Origin: Pseudomonadota bacterium | Lineage (GTDB): Bacteria > Pseudomonadota > Gammaproteobacteria > Burkholderiales > Rhodocyclaceae | Reading direction: 5' to 3' | DNA: 64,000 bases | Assembly (NCBI GenBank): GCA_018241665.1 | Contig: JAFEDK010000025.1 | Location: forward strand, 62,001 to 126,000 | Shown: positions 17,022-24,396 of the stretch, one piece after another | Position numbering within the stretch: the stretch's first letter is position 1 | How the letters are laid out: every line of letters starts with the position of its first letter | Notes under the pieces: generated by a model | The model's input: only the letters and a program-made list of their open reading frames with translations | The model's database searches: none | Told to the model about the DNA's origin: nothing | Translations under genes and position numbers: made by a program

Positions 17022-17465
17022 TCAGCCGCCGAGGACGGCCTCGTAGGCCTTGCGCAGCAGTTCCAGTTCGATCTGCGCGCAGCCGCGGGCTTCGGTGATC
17101 GCCACGAAGCGTCCGCCGGCGCCGGCAATCGTCTCGAAAGGCGGGTCGATGGCGGTGAACATGGCCAGGTGGACCTCGACGCAGGCATCGCCGACATCCA
17201 CGCACTGGCGGAATTCCGGTTCGATCTTGAGCCCGCCGGAAGGCAGGCCGAGGCGCCGCTCGGCTTCCGCCAGATGGACCGACGGCAGCGTGACGACCGG
17301 TGATTCGGGGACTTCCTCGTCCGGGCACAGGCTGGCTGCGGCCGGGAAGGGAGTGAAGCCGCACATGCCGTGCTCGAAGCGCACGAAGCGCAGCCGCGCG
17401 CTGGTGGGATGCTTGTGAGCGAAGATCAGGCGGGCGCCGCCAAAGGTATCGGGGGCGTCACTCAT
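17022..17465 (-). CDS. Conserved hypothetical protein of the nif accessory cluster
   Basis: 147 aa, soluble, with no signal peptide. It starts MSDAPDTFGGARLIFAHKHP. Four or more cysteines occur, but not in a clear metal motif (MCGFTPF, SLCPDEE, RQCVDVGDAC, RGCAQIE). I do not recognise the family. It lies 75 bp downstream of the flavodoxin gene on the same strand and ends the cluster. A hairpin between the two genes may reduce read-through. A role linked to nitrogen fixation is suggested only by position. Confidence 0.7.
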   Translation of the reverse strand: MSDAPDTFGGARLIFAHKHPTSARLRFVRFEHGMCGFTPFPAAASLCPDEEVPESPVVTLPSVHLAEAERRLGLPSGGLKIEPEFRQCVDVGDACVEVHLAMFTAIDPPFETIAGAGGRFVAITEARGCAQIELELLRKAYEAVLGG

Positions 17466-17497
17466 GGACGCCCCCGACCTGTGACATGCCTGACACC

Positions 17498-17534
17498 CGC
17501 CCGCTGTTTGTCGTGTTTACGACAGAGGCGGGCG
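17498..17534 (-). terminator. Hairpin after the flavodoxin gene
   Basis: CGCCCGC pairs with GCGGGCG, and an inner GTCG pairs with CGAC around a TGTTTA loop. It starts 7 bp beyond the flavodoxin stop on the minus strand. There is no strong T-run, so it may be a partial terminator or an mRNA 3'-stabilising structure. Confidence 0.5.
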
Positions 17535-17540
17535 CGGCCA

Positions 17541-18050
17541 TCAGCCAAGCAGTTCCGACTTGACCTGGTCCAGCCAGGTGTCGACGCGCTCTTCGGTCTG
17601 TTCCTTCTGGTTGTCGTTGTCGAGGGCCAGACCGACGAATTCGCCTTCCACCACGGACTTGGACTTGGAGAACTCGTAGTCGTCGGTGGGCCAGCTGCCG
17701 ATGATCGTGGCGCCCTGGGCCTTGGCGGCGTCGTACAGGAGGATCATCGCGTCGCAGAACTCGTGGCCGTAGGCGTCCTGGTCGCCGAAGCCGAAGATGG
17801 CGACGGTTTTCCCAGACAGATCAACGCCCTTGAAGGTCGGGAAGAACTCTTTCCAGGAGTCCACCAGCTCGCCGTCGCCGAGGGTCGGGGTCGCCAGGAT
17901 GAGGGAGCTGAACTTGGCAACGTCGTCGGCGGTGGCCTTGGACACGTTGAACAGCTCGACCACATCTTCGCCGAGCTTTTTCACGATGGACTTGGCCACC
18001 TTGCGGGTGTTGCCCGTCTCGCTACCGTAAAAAAGACCGATCTTGCTCAT
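17541..18050 (-). CDS. nifF: NifF-type long-chain flavodoxin
   Basis: 169 aa. FMN phosphate loop GLFYGSETGNTRKVA at residues 4-18, aromatic loop ILATPTLGDGEL, FGFGDQDAYGHEFCDA, and the long-chain insertion region SWPTDDYEFSKSKSVVEGEFVGLALD, which matches NifF-class flavodoxins. It likely donates electrons to nitrogenase reductase. An AGGAGA ribosome site and an excellent sigma-54 promoter (18101-18117) precede it. It lies within a set of nif accessory genes. Confidence 0.88.
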   Translation of the reverse strand: MSKIGLFYGSETGNTRKVAKSIVKKLGEDVVELFNVSKATADDVAKFSSLILATPTLGDGELVDSWKEFFPTFKGVDLSGKTVAIFGFGDQDAYGHEFCDAMILLYDAAKAQGATIIGSWPTDDYEFSKSKSVVEGEFVGLALDNDNQKEQTEERVDTWLDQVKSELLG

Positions 18051-18100
18051 GAGGGATTCTCCTAGGACAGTTTGGGTTTGGTTGGTGCTGACTCGTCCTT

Positions 18101-18117
18101 TGCAAGAGACGGGCCAG
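18101..18117 (-). promoter_or_regulatory. Sigma-54 promoter of nifF
   Basis: Minus strand: CTGGCCCGTCTCTTGCA, with TGGC-N7-TTGC. Predicted start is about 18090, 40 nt before the ATG. I found no exact NifA site (TGT-N10-ACA) in the 200 bp upstream. Confidence 0.75.
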
Positions 18118-18164
18118 CCCCGGAACCCGGTGTGGCTGGAGAATCCCCGGAACGGGGTGAGGGG

Positions 18165-18932
18165 TCAGGCCGGCCGGAAGGACGGATGGCCGGTGCTGTA
18201 GCCGGCTTCGATTTCCTCGGCGACGACGCGCCAGATGGGTTTCACGAAGAAACGCAGGCCCTTGATGATGCTGTCCACGTTCATCATCGACGGCACGCGG
18301 ATGCCCCGGTGTTCGACCGGGCCGCCGATCTGGGTGATCTTGACGCCCAGCTTGGCGAAGTGCTCCGCCAGCCGCGGCTCGGTGAGGACGAACAGGGTCT
18401 CGATGCCCTCGTGCTTGGCAAGGGCGATCACGCCCAGGTAGAGGCCGATCGGGATGTACGGGAAACGCGGCTGTTCCTTGGTGCCAAAATCTTCGTCGCT
18501 GATCGCCACCGCGGCCTTGGTCTCGCCTTTGCGTCGGCGGTAGTAGGCGCGCACGGCGAGGCGCGAGACTTCGGCGATGGCGCCGCGGGGCTCCTTGGCC
18601 GGATCGATGATGGAGCGGTCCAGCGTGGCGGCACAGGTGCGCTCGAAGGGCAGCGGGTAGTCGGGTTCTTCGGGGCGGGCCATCACGAGGCGGTTGCAGC
18701 CCACCAGCGAATGCGGCTCCGAGGAGGTGCGCATCAGACAGTGCAGGCTGTGGCGGTCGTATTCGTCCGTCTCTCGACGGTCCGGGCGAACCGGCTCGAA
18801 GCCGAGTTCCTCGCAATACACTTCGTGTCGGATGCCGAACACGTTGTTGCGGCCGGCGTCGTCGAAGGCGGTGGCGATCTCGAAGTACTTCCTGAATCCT
18901 TCACCGAGGCTGAAGCGATCGAGTAGCGACAT
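18165..18932 (-). CDS. PEP-CTERM/exosortase system-associated acyltransferase (FeeM-like)
   Basis: 255 aa. Motifs are VFGIRHEVYCEELGFEP, EYDRHSLHCL, GCNRLVMARPEEPDYPLPFE, GAIAEVSRLAVRAYYRRRKGE and YLGVIALAKHEGIETLFVLTEPRLAEHFAKLG. These fit the GNAT-related N-acyl amino acid synthase/FeeM-like family repeatedly found with exosortase loci. Members probably join an acyl-ACP chain to an amino acid or similar amine. Start 18932 is preferred because AAGGG lies 8 nt upstream; ATG 18974 has none. It diverges from the ThiF operon. No exosortase gene is in view. Confidence 0.82.
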   Translation of the reverse strand: MSLLDRFSLGEGFRKYFEIATAFDDAGRNNVFGIRHEVYCEELGFEPVRPDRRETDEYDRHSLHCLMRTSSEPHSLVGCNRLVMARPEEPDYPLPFERTCAATLDRSIIDPAKEPRGAIAEVSRLAVRAYYRRRKGETKAAVAISDEDFGTKEQPRFPYIPIGLYLGVIALAKHEGIETLFVLTEPRLAEHFAKLGVKITQIGGPVEHRGIRVPSMMNVDSIIKGLRFFVKPIWRVVAEEIEAGYSTGHPSFRPA

Positions 18933-19144
18933 GGCGTTGGCCCTTGAGGTCTGAAGATTACTGGCGATACCCATTTACGGCCGGAAGTGCCGATTCCTTG
19001 AAGGGAATGGGCATCTGTTTTGATTGTAGTACGTAGGCATGCGCTTGGCGTATCGTGGCGCCCAGCCTGGGTGTGGATGCAGGGGATGGGGGCGCATGGA
19101 ACTGTCGTATCATAGGATTCCACTGCCCGAGGGATACAGACAGC

Positions 19145-20044
19145 ATGGCGAGCCGTGCCTTTGACTACGACGAAGCCTTCTCCCGCAACATCGGCTGGGT
19201 GACCCAGGCCGAGCAGGCCGCGCTGCGCGGCAAGCGGATCGCCATCGCCGGTGTCGGCGGGGTCGGCGGCTTGCATCTGCTGACCCTGGCCCGTCTGGGC
19301 GTGGGGGCCTTCCATGTGGCCGACATGGACACCTTCGACCTGGTGAATTTCAACCGCCAGGCCGGCGCGATGATGTCCACGCTCGACCGTCCGAAGGCCG
19401 AGGTGATGGCCGAGATGGCCCGCGACATCAATCCGGAGGTGGATATCCGGGTGTTCGGCGAAGGCGTCAATGCCGGCAACCTGGATGAATTCCTGGCCGG
19501 CGTCGATCTCTACGTGGATGGCCTCGACTTCTTCGCCTTCACTGCCCGGCGCGACACCTTCAACGCCTGTCACCGGCTCGGCGTGCCGGCGGTGACGGCT
19601 GCGCCGCTGGGCATGGGCACCGCGGTGCTGAGCTTCCTGCCGGGGCGGATGAGCTTCGAGGAGTACTTCCGCCTTGCCGGCTGCGACGAGGACGAGATGG
19701 CGGTGCGCTTCCTGCTCGGCCTGTCGCCGGCCATGCTGCAGCGCGCCTACCTGGCCGATCCGTCGCGGGTCGATTTCGTTGCCAGGCGCGGCCCCAGCAC
19801 CATTGCGGCCTGCCAGCTGTGCGCCGGCGTGACCGCCACCGAATCCCTGAAGATCCTGCTCGGCCGCGGCGAGGTGCTGTGCGCGCCGTGGGGCTTCCAG
19901 TTCGATGCCTACCGCAACCGCTACGTGAAGACCTGGCGGCCCGGCGGCAACAACAACCCGATCCAGCGCATCGGCCTCGCCATCGCCCGCCGCCAGCTGC
20001 GGGCGATGCGCGAGGCGGCGCGTGCCCGAGGAGGCCAGCCATGA
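19145..20044 (+). CDS. ThiF/MoeB/HesA-family (E1-like) adenylyltransferase
   Basis: 299 aa. The nucleotide-binding loop is IAIAGVGGVGGLHL (about 32-45), with DMDTFDLVNFNRQAGA (the D-x-x-x-N-x-x-R pattern of E1 enzymes, about 60-75) and DRPKAEVMAEMARDINPEV. Only one C-x2-C (ACQLCAG, near 232) is seen, so the classical pair of zinc CxxC motifs is incomplete. E1-like enzymes activate carboxylates by adenylation. Its stop overlaps the next start by 4 bp. It may act together with the nitroreductase-like partner; ThiF and nitroreductase modules are also combined in Rv1355c/MoeY-type proteins. Confidence 0.85.
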   Translation: MASRAFDYDEAFSRNIGWVTQAEQAALRGKRIAIAGVGGVGGLHLLTLARLGVGAFHVADMDTFDLVNFNRQAGAMMSTLDRPKAEVMAEMARDINPEVDIRVFGEGVNAGNLDEFLAGVDLYVDGLDFFAFTARRDTFNACHRLGVPAVTAAPLGMGTAVLSFLPGRMSFEEYFRLAGCDEDEMAVRFLLGLSPAMLQRAYLADPSRVDFVARRGPSTIAACQLCAGVTATESLKILLGRGEVLCAPWGFQFDAYRNRYVKTWRPGGNNNPIQRIGLAIARRQLRAMREAARARGGQP

Positions 20045-21117
20045 GCCGCCGCGACACCCTGCTGAAGATCCTCGACCTGGCCCGCTGGGCGCCCAGCGGC
20101 GACAACACCCAGCCGTGGCGCTTCGAGATCCTTGGCGACGACCACATCGCCGTACATGGCAACGACACCCGCGACTGGTGCCTCTACGACTTCGACGGCC
20201 ACGCCAGCCACATGGCCCATGGGGCGCTGCTGGAGACGCTGCGTATTGCTGCCAGCGGTGAAGGACTGGCGGCGAACTGGAGCCGGCGCCCCGGTTCCGA
20301 CGACAGGGCACCGGTGTTCGACGTACGCTTGGTGGAGCAGCCCGTGCCGGCAGCGGATGCCCTGCTTCCTTTCATCGAGGCGCGCGTGGTGCAGCGCCGC
20401 CCGATGCGCACCACGCCGCTGAGCGAGGCCCAGCGCCAAGCCTTGGCCGCCGCGCCGGGAGCCGGCTATACGGTGCAGTTCTTCGAATCCTTCGCCGAGC
20501 GTCGCCGGGTGGCCGGCCTGCTGTGGCGCAACGCCTACCTGCGCCTGACCTGCCCGGAAGCCTTTCCGGTGCACAAGGAAATCATCGAGTGGCGCAGCCG
20601 CTACAGCAAGGATCGTATCCCTGAGCAGGCAGTTGGCGTGGACAGCCTCACTGCGCGCCTGATGGAGTGGGTGATGGCCAGCTGGGGGCGGGTGGAGTTC
20701 TTCAACAAGTACCTGGGCGGCACCATCGCGCCGCGGGTCCAGCTCGATTTCATCCCGGCGCTGGCCTGCGCGTCCCACGTGCTGATCCGCCCCGAGCGGC
20801 CGCCGACGAGTGTCGAGGACTACGTGCGCGGTGGCATCGCGATGCAGCGCCTGTGGCTGACCGCAACCGCCGTCGGCCTGCACTTGCAGCCCGAGATGAC
20901 GCCGCTGATCTTCCGCTGGTATGCCCGCGCCGGCCGCAACTTTTCGGCGCTGCCGGAGATCGGCCGCGGCGCTGCGGCGCTGGCCGAGGAGTTCGAACGT
21001 ATCGGTGGTTTCGGCCGCGAGCAGGCACTGACCTTCTTCTGCCGGGTCGGTGTGTCTCCCGTCCCCTGGTCCCGCTCGGTGCGCAAGAGCGTGGATGAAC
21101 TGATGCTGCAAGCCTGA
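20041..21117 (+). CDS. Nitroreductase-family protein coupled to ThiF
   Basis: 358 aa, larger than a typical 200-aa nitroreductase. The FMN-binding start is LDLARWAPSGDNTQPWRFEI (about 10-29). VQRRPMRTTPLSEAQRQAL near 117 and GGIAMQRLWLTATAVGLHLQPEM near 263 are the substrate and cofactor regions of the Acg/Rv1355c-like branch. It is translationally coupled to the ThiF gene (ATGA overlap) and overlaps the CDF gene start. The substrate is unknown; a joint reaction with ThiF and the divergent acyltransferase is inference. Confidence 0.8.
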   Translation: MSRRDTLLKILDLARWAPSGDNTQPWRFEILGDDHIAVHGNDTRDWCLYDFDGHASHMAHGALLETLRIAASGEGLAANWSRRPGSDDRAPVFDVRLVEQPVPAADALLPFIEARVVQRRPMRTTPLSEAQRQALAAAPGAGYTVQFFESFAERRRVAGLLWRNAYLRLTCPEAFPVHKEIIEWRSRYSKDRIPEQAVGVDSLTARLMEWVMASWGRVEFFNKYLGGTIAPRVQLDFIPALACASHVLIRPERPPTSVEDYVRGGIAMQRLWLTATAVGLHLQPEMTPLIFRWYARAGRNFSALPEIGRGAAALAEEFERIGGFGREQALTFFCRVGVSPVPWSRSVRKSVDELMLQA

Positions 21118-22133
21118 TGAGCAACGACCACCCATCCCACCACCACGATCACCACGACGACCACGCCTGCGGCCACGATCACCACCACCACGAACACGCG
21201 GCGCACCACGGTCATGCCCACGGACACGGGCATGGCCACGGCCATCATCACCATGGCCCGGTGTCCTACGACCGGGCCTTCGCGATCGGCATCTGCCTGA
21301 ATATCGGTTTCGTCCTCATCGAGGCTTTCTACGGCTGGAGCGCAGATTCCCTGGCGCTGCTCGCTGACGCCGGCCACAACCTGTCCGACGTCGCCGGCCT
21401 GATCCTGGCATGGGGCGCCGCGCTGGCCGGCCGCCTGCGCCCGACCCACCAGCGCACCTACGGCTGGCAGCGCGCGTCCATCCTCGCCGCGCTGGCCAAT
21501 GCGATGCTGCTGCTGTTCGCGATGGGGGCGCTGGCGCTGGAGGCCGTGCAGCGCCTGCAGGCGCCGGAAGCGGTGGGTGGCTGGACGATCATCGTGGTGG
21601 CGGCCATCGGCGTGGTGGTCAATGGCGTCACCGCGGCGCTGTTCATGTCCGGCAGCAAGGACGACCTCAACATCCGCGGCGCCTTCCTGCACATGGCCGC
21701 CGATGCGCTGGTGTCCCTGGGCGTGGTTGCGGCCGGCGCGCTGTACCTGCACTTCGGCTGGCAATGGCTCGACCCGCTGGTCAGCCTGGCCATTGCGGTG
21801 GTCATCGTGCTGGGCACCTGGGGCCTGTTCCGTCAGTCCCTGCACCTGGTCTTCGACGGCGTGCCGGACAGCATCGACCTGCTCGAGGTGCATGCCTGGC
21901 TGCGCGGCCTGCCCGGCGTGAGCGGCGTCCATGACCTGCACGTGTGGGCGCTCGGTACCTCGGACGTGGCGCTTACCGCCCACCTGGTGATGCCCGGCGG
22001 CCACCCCGGCGACGCGTTCTTCACGAATCTCGCCCACGAACTGGACGAGCGCTTCCACATCCAGCACCCGACCATCCAGATCGAGATCGAAGGCATCGAC
22101 GACGGCTGCGCGGCCCCGTTGAAGCTGGGTTGA
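21117..22133 (+). CDS. Cation diffusion facilitator (CzcD/ZitB-like) metal exporter
   Basis: 338 aa. The first 47 residues are extremely histidine-rich (about 25 His), a likely cytoplasmic metal-binding tail. Six membrane helices follow, with the zinc-site motifs SLALLADAGHNLSD and GAFLHMAADALVSLG (H-x3-D pairs typical of Zn/Co/Cd exporters), then a C-terminal ferredoxin-like domain (HDLHVWALGTSDVALTAH). The ATG overlaps the nitroreductase stop, so it sits in that operon, which is an odd functional partner. A terminator follows. Confidence 0.93.
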   Translation: MSNDHPSHHHDHHDDHACGHDHHHHEHAAHHGHAHGHGHGHGHHHHGPVSYDRAFAIGICLNIGFVLIEAFYGWSADSLALLADAGHNLSDVAGLILAWGAALAGRLRPTHQRTYGWQRASILAALANAMLLLFAMGALALEAVQRLQAPEAVGGWTIIVVAAIGVVVNGVTAALFMSGSKDDLNIRGAFLHMAADALVSLGVVAAGALYLHFGWQWLDPLVSLAIAVVIVLGTWGLFRQSLHLVFDGVPDSIDLLEVHAWLRGLPGVSGVHDLHVWALGTSDVALTAHLVMPGGHPGDAFFTNLAHELDERFHIQHPTIQIEIEGIDDGCAAPLKLG

Positions 22134-22177
22134 GCGGGAGAGGACCGAGCTAGCTTGAGCCAGGCTGGGCCGGAGCC

Positions 22178-22246
22178 TGTAGGGGCGAATTCATTCGCCC
22201 TTCATCCGTTGATCAAGCTCCGCGGGCGAATGAATTCGCCCCTACA
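22178..22246. repeat. REP/BIME-like element, copy 4 (GTAG-headed)
   Basis: Arms carry TGTAGGGGCG at the left and CGCCCCTACA at the right instead of TGTGGGGGCG. Both ends carry the matching change, so the inverted pairing is preserved. Spacer 23 nt. Confidence 0.9.
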
Positions 22247-22316
22247 GGGGTTCTCTTTCACTGCGGCGTAGCCCCACGGTTCAGCCCCTCAGCCTGCTCC
22301 GCAGGTTGTAGCCCCA

Positions 22317-22347
22317 GCGCTTGCCCCGTTCTGCGGGGCGCCTTTTC
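22317..22347 (+). terminator. Rho-independent terminator downstream of the CDF gene
   Basis: GCCCCG-TTCTG-CGGGGC followed by GCCTTTTCT, about 190 bp after the CDF stop. Confidence 0.65.
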
Positions 22348-22377
22348 TGAGCTGGCGGGGAGAGCCCGTACCGTTGT

Positions 22378-22830
22378 TCAGTTGCGCGCTGCGCGGGCCA
22401 GGAAGCGATCCAGCGCGGCGCCGAAGGCTTGCCGGTCGGCCTGGCTGAAGGCGGGCGGGCCGCCGGTCTGCACGCCGGCGCCGCGCAGTTCCTCGAGGAA
22501 GTTGCGCATCGACAGGCGTTCGGCGATGTTGGCGGCGGTGTACATCTCGCCGCGTGGATTCAGCGCGTGGGCCTGGCGTTCGAGCACCGCCGAGGCCAGC
22601 GGAATATCGGCGGTGATGACCAGATCACCTGTCTCGACCTGGCTGACGATGTGGGCATCCGCCACGTCGAAGCCGGACGGCACCTGGACGGCCCGGATGA
22701 AGCGCGACGGAGGCGTGCGCAACATCCGGTTGGCGACCAGGATGGTCGGTATTTCCAGGCGTTCGGCGGCGCGGAAGACGATGTCCTTGACGACCGCCGG
22801 ACAGGCGTCGGCGTCGATCCAGATCTGCAT
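22378..22830 (-). CDS. YaiI/YqxD family (DUF188) protein
   Basis: 150 aa. It begins [17 protein letters not shown], the family's D-A-D-A-C-P signature. [33 protein letters not shown] and the [20 protein letters not shown] block are all conserved. It has a PIN-like fold with acidic residues, suggesting nuclease activity, but no function is established. It has no obvious operon partner. Confidence 0.9.
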   Translation of the reverse strand: MQIWIDADACPAVVKDIVFRAAERLEIPTILVANRMLRTPPSRFIRAVQVPSGFDVADAHIVSQVETGDLVITADIPLASAVLERQAHALNPRGEMYTAANIAERLSMRNFLEELRGAGVQTGGPPAFSQADRQAFGAALDRFLARAARN

Positions 22831-22892
22831 GGCGGGAGGCCCGGTGTGCTGAGGCCCGCCAGTTTACCCCGCGCCGCGCCCGGCGGCAGGGA

Positions 22893-23216
22893 TCACCAGA
22901 TGCCTTCGGGGGCCTTCAGGCGTTCCACCGGCTGGTCGAGCAGGATGTGCTCCTCGACGATGGCGGTTACGTCGGCAGTCGTCACGCCGCTGTACATCAC
23001 GTTGTCCGGATAGACCAGCACGCTGGGGCCGGCCTGACAGGGGCCGAGACAACCGGTGTTGGTCAGCAGGAAGTCGTTCCACAGGTTGCGTTGCTGGAAT
23101 TCCTGCTGGAAGGCCTGCCACACGGTGTTGCAGCCCTTTTCCTGGCAGGAGCCGCGCGGGTGGCCGGGCGGGCGGCCCTGGACGCAGACGAGGATGTGCT
23201 TCTTCGGTTTCGGCAT
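22893..23216 (-). CDS. Thioredoxin-like [2Fe-2S] ferredoxin
   Basis: 107 aa. Cysteines at 11, 24, 29, 56 and 60 fit the C-x12-C...C-x3-C ligand set of thioredoxin-fold ferredoxins (Azotobacter FeSI and Aquifex Fd class). Motifs are HILVCVQGRPPGHPRGSC and TNTGCLGPCQAGPSVLVYP. Such ferredoxins are common near nif genes. A sigma-54 element with a perfect TGGCAC block lies 23-33 nt before its predicted transcript start region, supporting co-expression with nitrogen fixation. Confidence 0.87.
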   Translation of the reverse strand: MPKPKKHILVCVQGRPPGHPRGSCQEKGCNTVWQAFQQEFQQRNLWNDFLLTNTGCLGPCQAGPSVLVYPDNVMYSGVTTADVTAIVEEHILLDQPVERLKAPEGIW

Positions 23217-23248
23217 GATGCGCTCCGCAAATAGGGTGTGCCCCTTCA

Positions 23249-23265
23249 GGCAGATTCTGTGCCAA
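23249..23265 (-). promoter_or_regulatory. Candidate sigma-54 promoter of the [2Fe-2S] ferredoxin
   Basis: Minus strand: TTGGCACAGAATCTGCC, with perfect TTGGCACA, GG-N10-GC and CTGC instead of TTGC. Predicted start is about 23239, 23 nt before the ATG. A TGT-N12-ACA (not the canonical N10) lies further upstream. Confidence 0.62.
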
Positions 23266-23522
23266 TGCGCCGCAACAAAAGGAATCAAGGACTTGGCCCT
23301 GGCAGCTGTGGCGCGTATGCGACATTGCCGCGCCATTTGTCGCTAGACCGGGGGTTTGTCACGGTAGCGATCGAGTGTGAGGCATATGCTGCAGTGCAAT
23401 AGTGTTGTGTTAGATTGAGATGCCGGGTTGATATTGGAGCGTGTGCTCCGGCATCCGCTTTCGCCTGACCCGGCCGGTTTCCCTCCCCCCGCAAAGGGAG
23501 TCGCATTTCGAGGGCCATCGCC
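23266..23522. other. Intergenic region between the ferredoxin and the frd operon
   Basis: It is divergent and relatively AT-rich around 23370-23440, so it probably holds the frd promoter. A short dyad GGAGC-GTGT-GCTCC lies near 23437. I looked for a full FNR box (TTGAT-N4-ATCAA) and a sigma-54 element on the plus strand and saw neither; a lone TTGAT half-site is at about 23428. No gene is seen here. Confidence 0.5.
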
Positions 23523-24395
23523 ATGACCCGCATGCTCGAACGAAGCAGCGCGCTGCCCACCCCTGCCGGCAGTCTGGCTCCGGATATTCCGCTGCCCCAC
23601 GCATCCCTGGCGCGTCGGCGCCTCCACAGTCGTTGGCCGGCCCGGCTGGACCTGCTGCAGAGCGCGTCCGGCTTGTTCCTGGCGCTGTTCCTGGTGGCCC
23701 ACATGTTCTTCGTGTCGTCCATCCTGATCAGCCAGGAGGCCTTCTACACCGTGGCGCGCTTCTTCGAGGGGGCCTATTTCCTGGCCACGCCGCAGCCGTG
23801 GATCGTCTCCTGCGTGGTCGGCGGGGTGCTGGCGGTGTTCGTGCTGCACGCCTGGCTGGCGCTGCGCAAGTTTCCGGCCAACTTCCGCCAGTACAAGGCC
23901 TTTGCCGAACACCGGGCGGGCTTGCGCCACGACGACACCGGCCTGTGGTGGATCCAGCTATGGACCGGTTTCGCGTTGTTCTTCCTGGCCAGCATCCATC
24001 TCTACGGCATGCTGGTGCATCCGGAACTGATCGGCCCCTACGAATCTGCCGACCGGGTGTGGACCGGCAGCATGTGGCCGCTGTACCTGCTCCTGCTGTT
24101 TGCGGCGGAAATCCACGGCAGCATCGGCCTGTACCGGCTGGCGCTGAAATGGGACTGGCTGCCCGGCCGCGATCCGGTGGCCGCCCGGCGCCGCCTGCGC
24201 ATGCTGAAAACCGCCTTCAGCCTGTTCTTCATCGCGCTCGGCCTGCTCAGCCTGCTGGCCTATGTGCGGCTGGGCATCGCCCATGCCGACCGCGCCGGCG
24301 AGCGCTACCAGCCGTCCGGCGACGGGGCGCCAGCCAACGTCGCCTCGGGTATGAACGTGGCGCCGGCGATGGCGCCCGTCCGGCGGGGAGGCTGA
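23523..24395 (+). CDS. frdC: Fumarate reductase di-heme cytochrome b subunit
   Basis: 290 aa. After about 40 polar residues come five hydrophobic helices. Histidines at 60 (LVAHMFF), 109 (VLHAWLA), 159 (SIHLYGM) and 198 (EIHGSIG) match the four heme-ligand histidines of the Wolinella-type FrdC, which binds two b hemes and oxidises menaquinol or a similar quinol. The C-A-B gene order also matches that class. A C-terminal tail of about 30 residues is extra. frdA starts 2 bp after its stop. Confidence 0.9.
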   Translation: MTRMLERSSALPTPAGSLAPDIPLPHASLARRRLHSRWPARLDLLQSASGLFLALFLVAHMFFVSSILISQEAFYTVARFFEGAYFLATPQPWIVSCVVGGVLAVFVLHAWLALRKFPANFRQYKAFAEHRAGLRHDDTGLWWIQLWTGFALFFLASIHLYGMLVHPELIGPYESADRVWTGSMWPLYLLLLFAAEIHGSIGLYRLALKWDWLPGRDPVAARRRLRMLKTAFSLFFIALGLLSLLAYVRLGIAHADRAGERYQPSGDGAPANVASGMNVAPAMAPVRRGG

Positions 24396-24396
24396 G

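Noticed and set aside
18120-18320. NifA upstream sites for the nifF promoter
   Set aside because: Each TGT in this stretch was checked and none is followed by ACA at N10.
23310-23335. TGTGGCGCGTATGCGACA upstream of the ferredoxin as a NifA site
   Set aside because: The spacing is N12, not N10; recorded only as a near miss.
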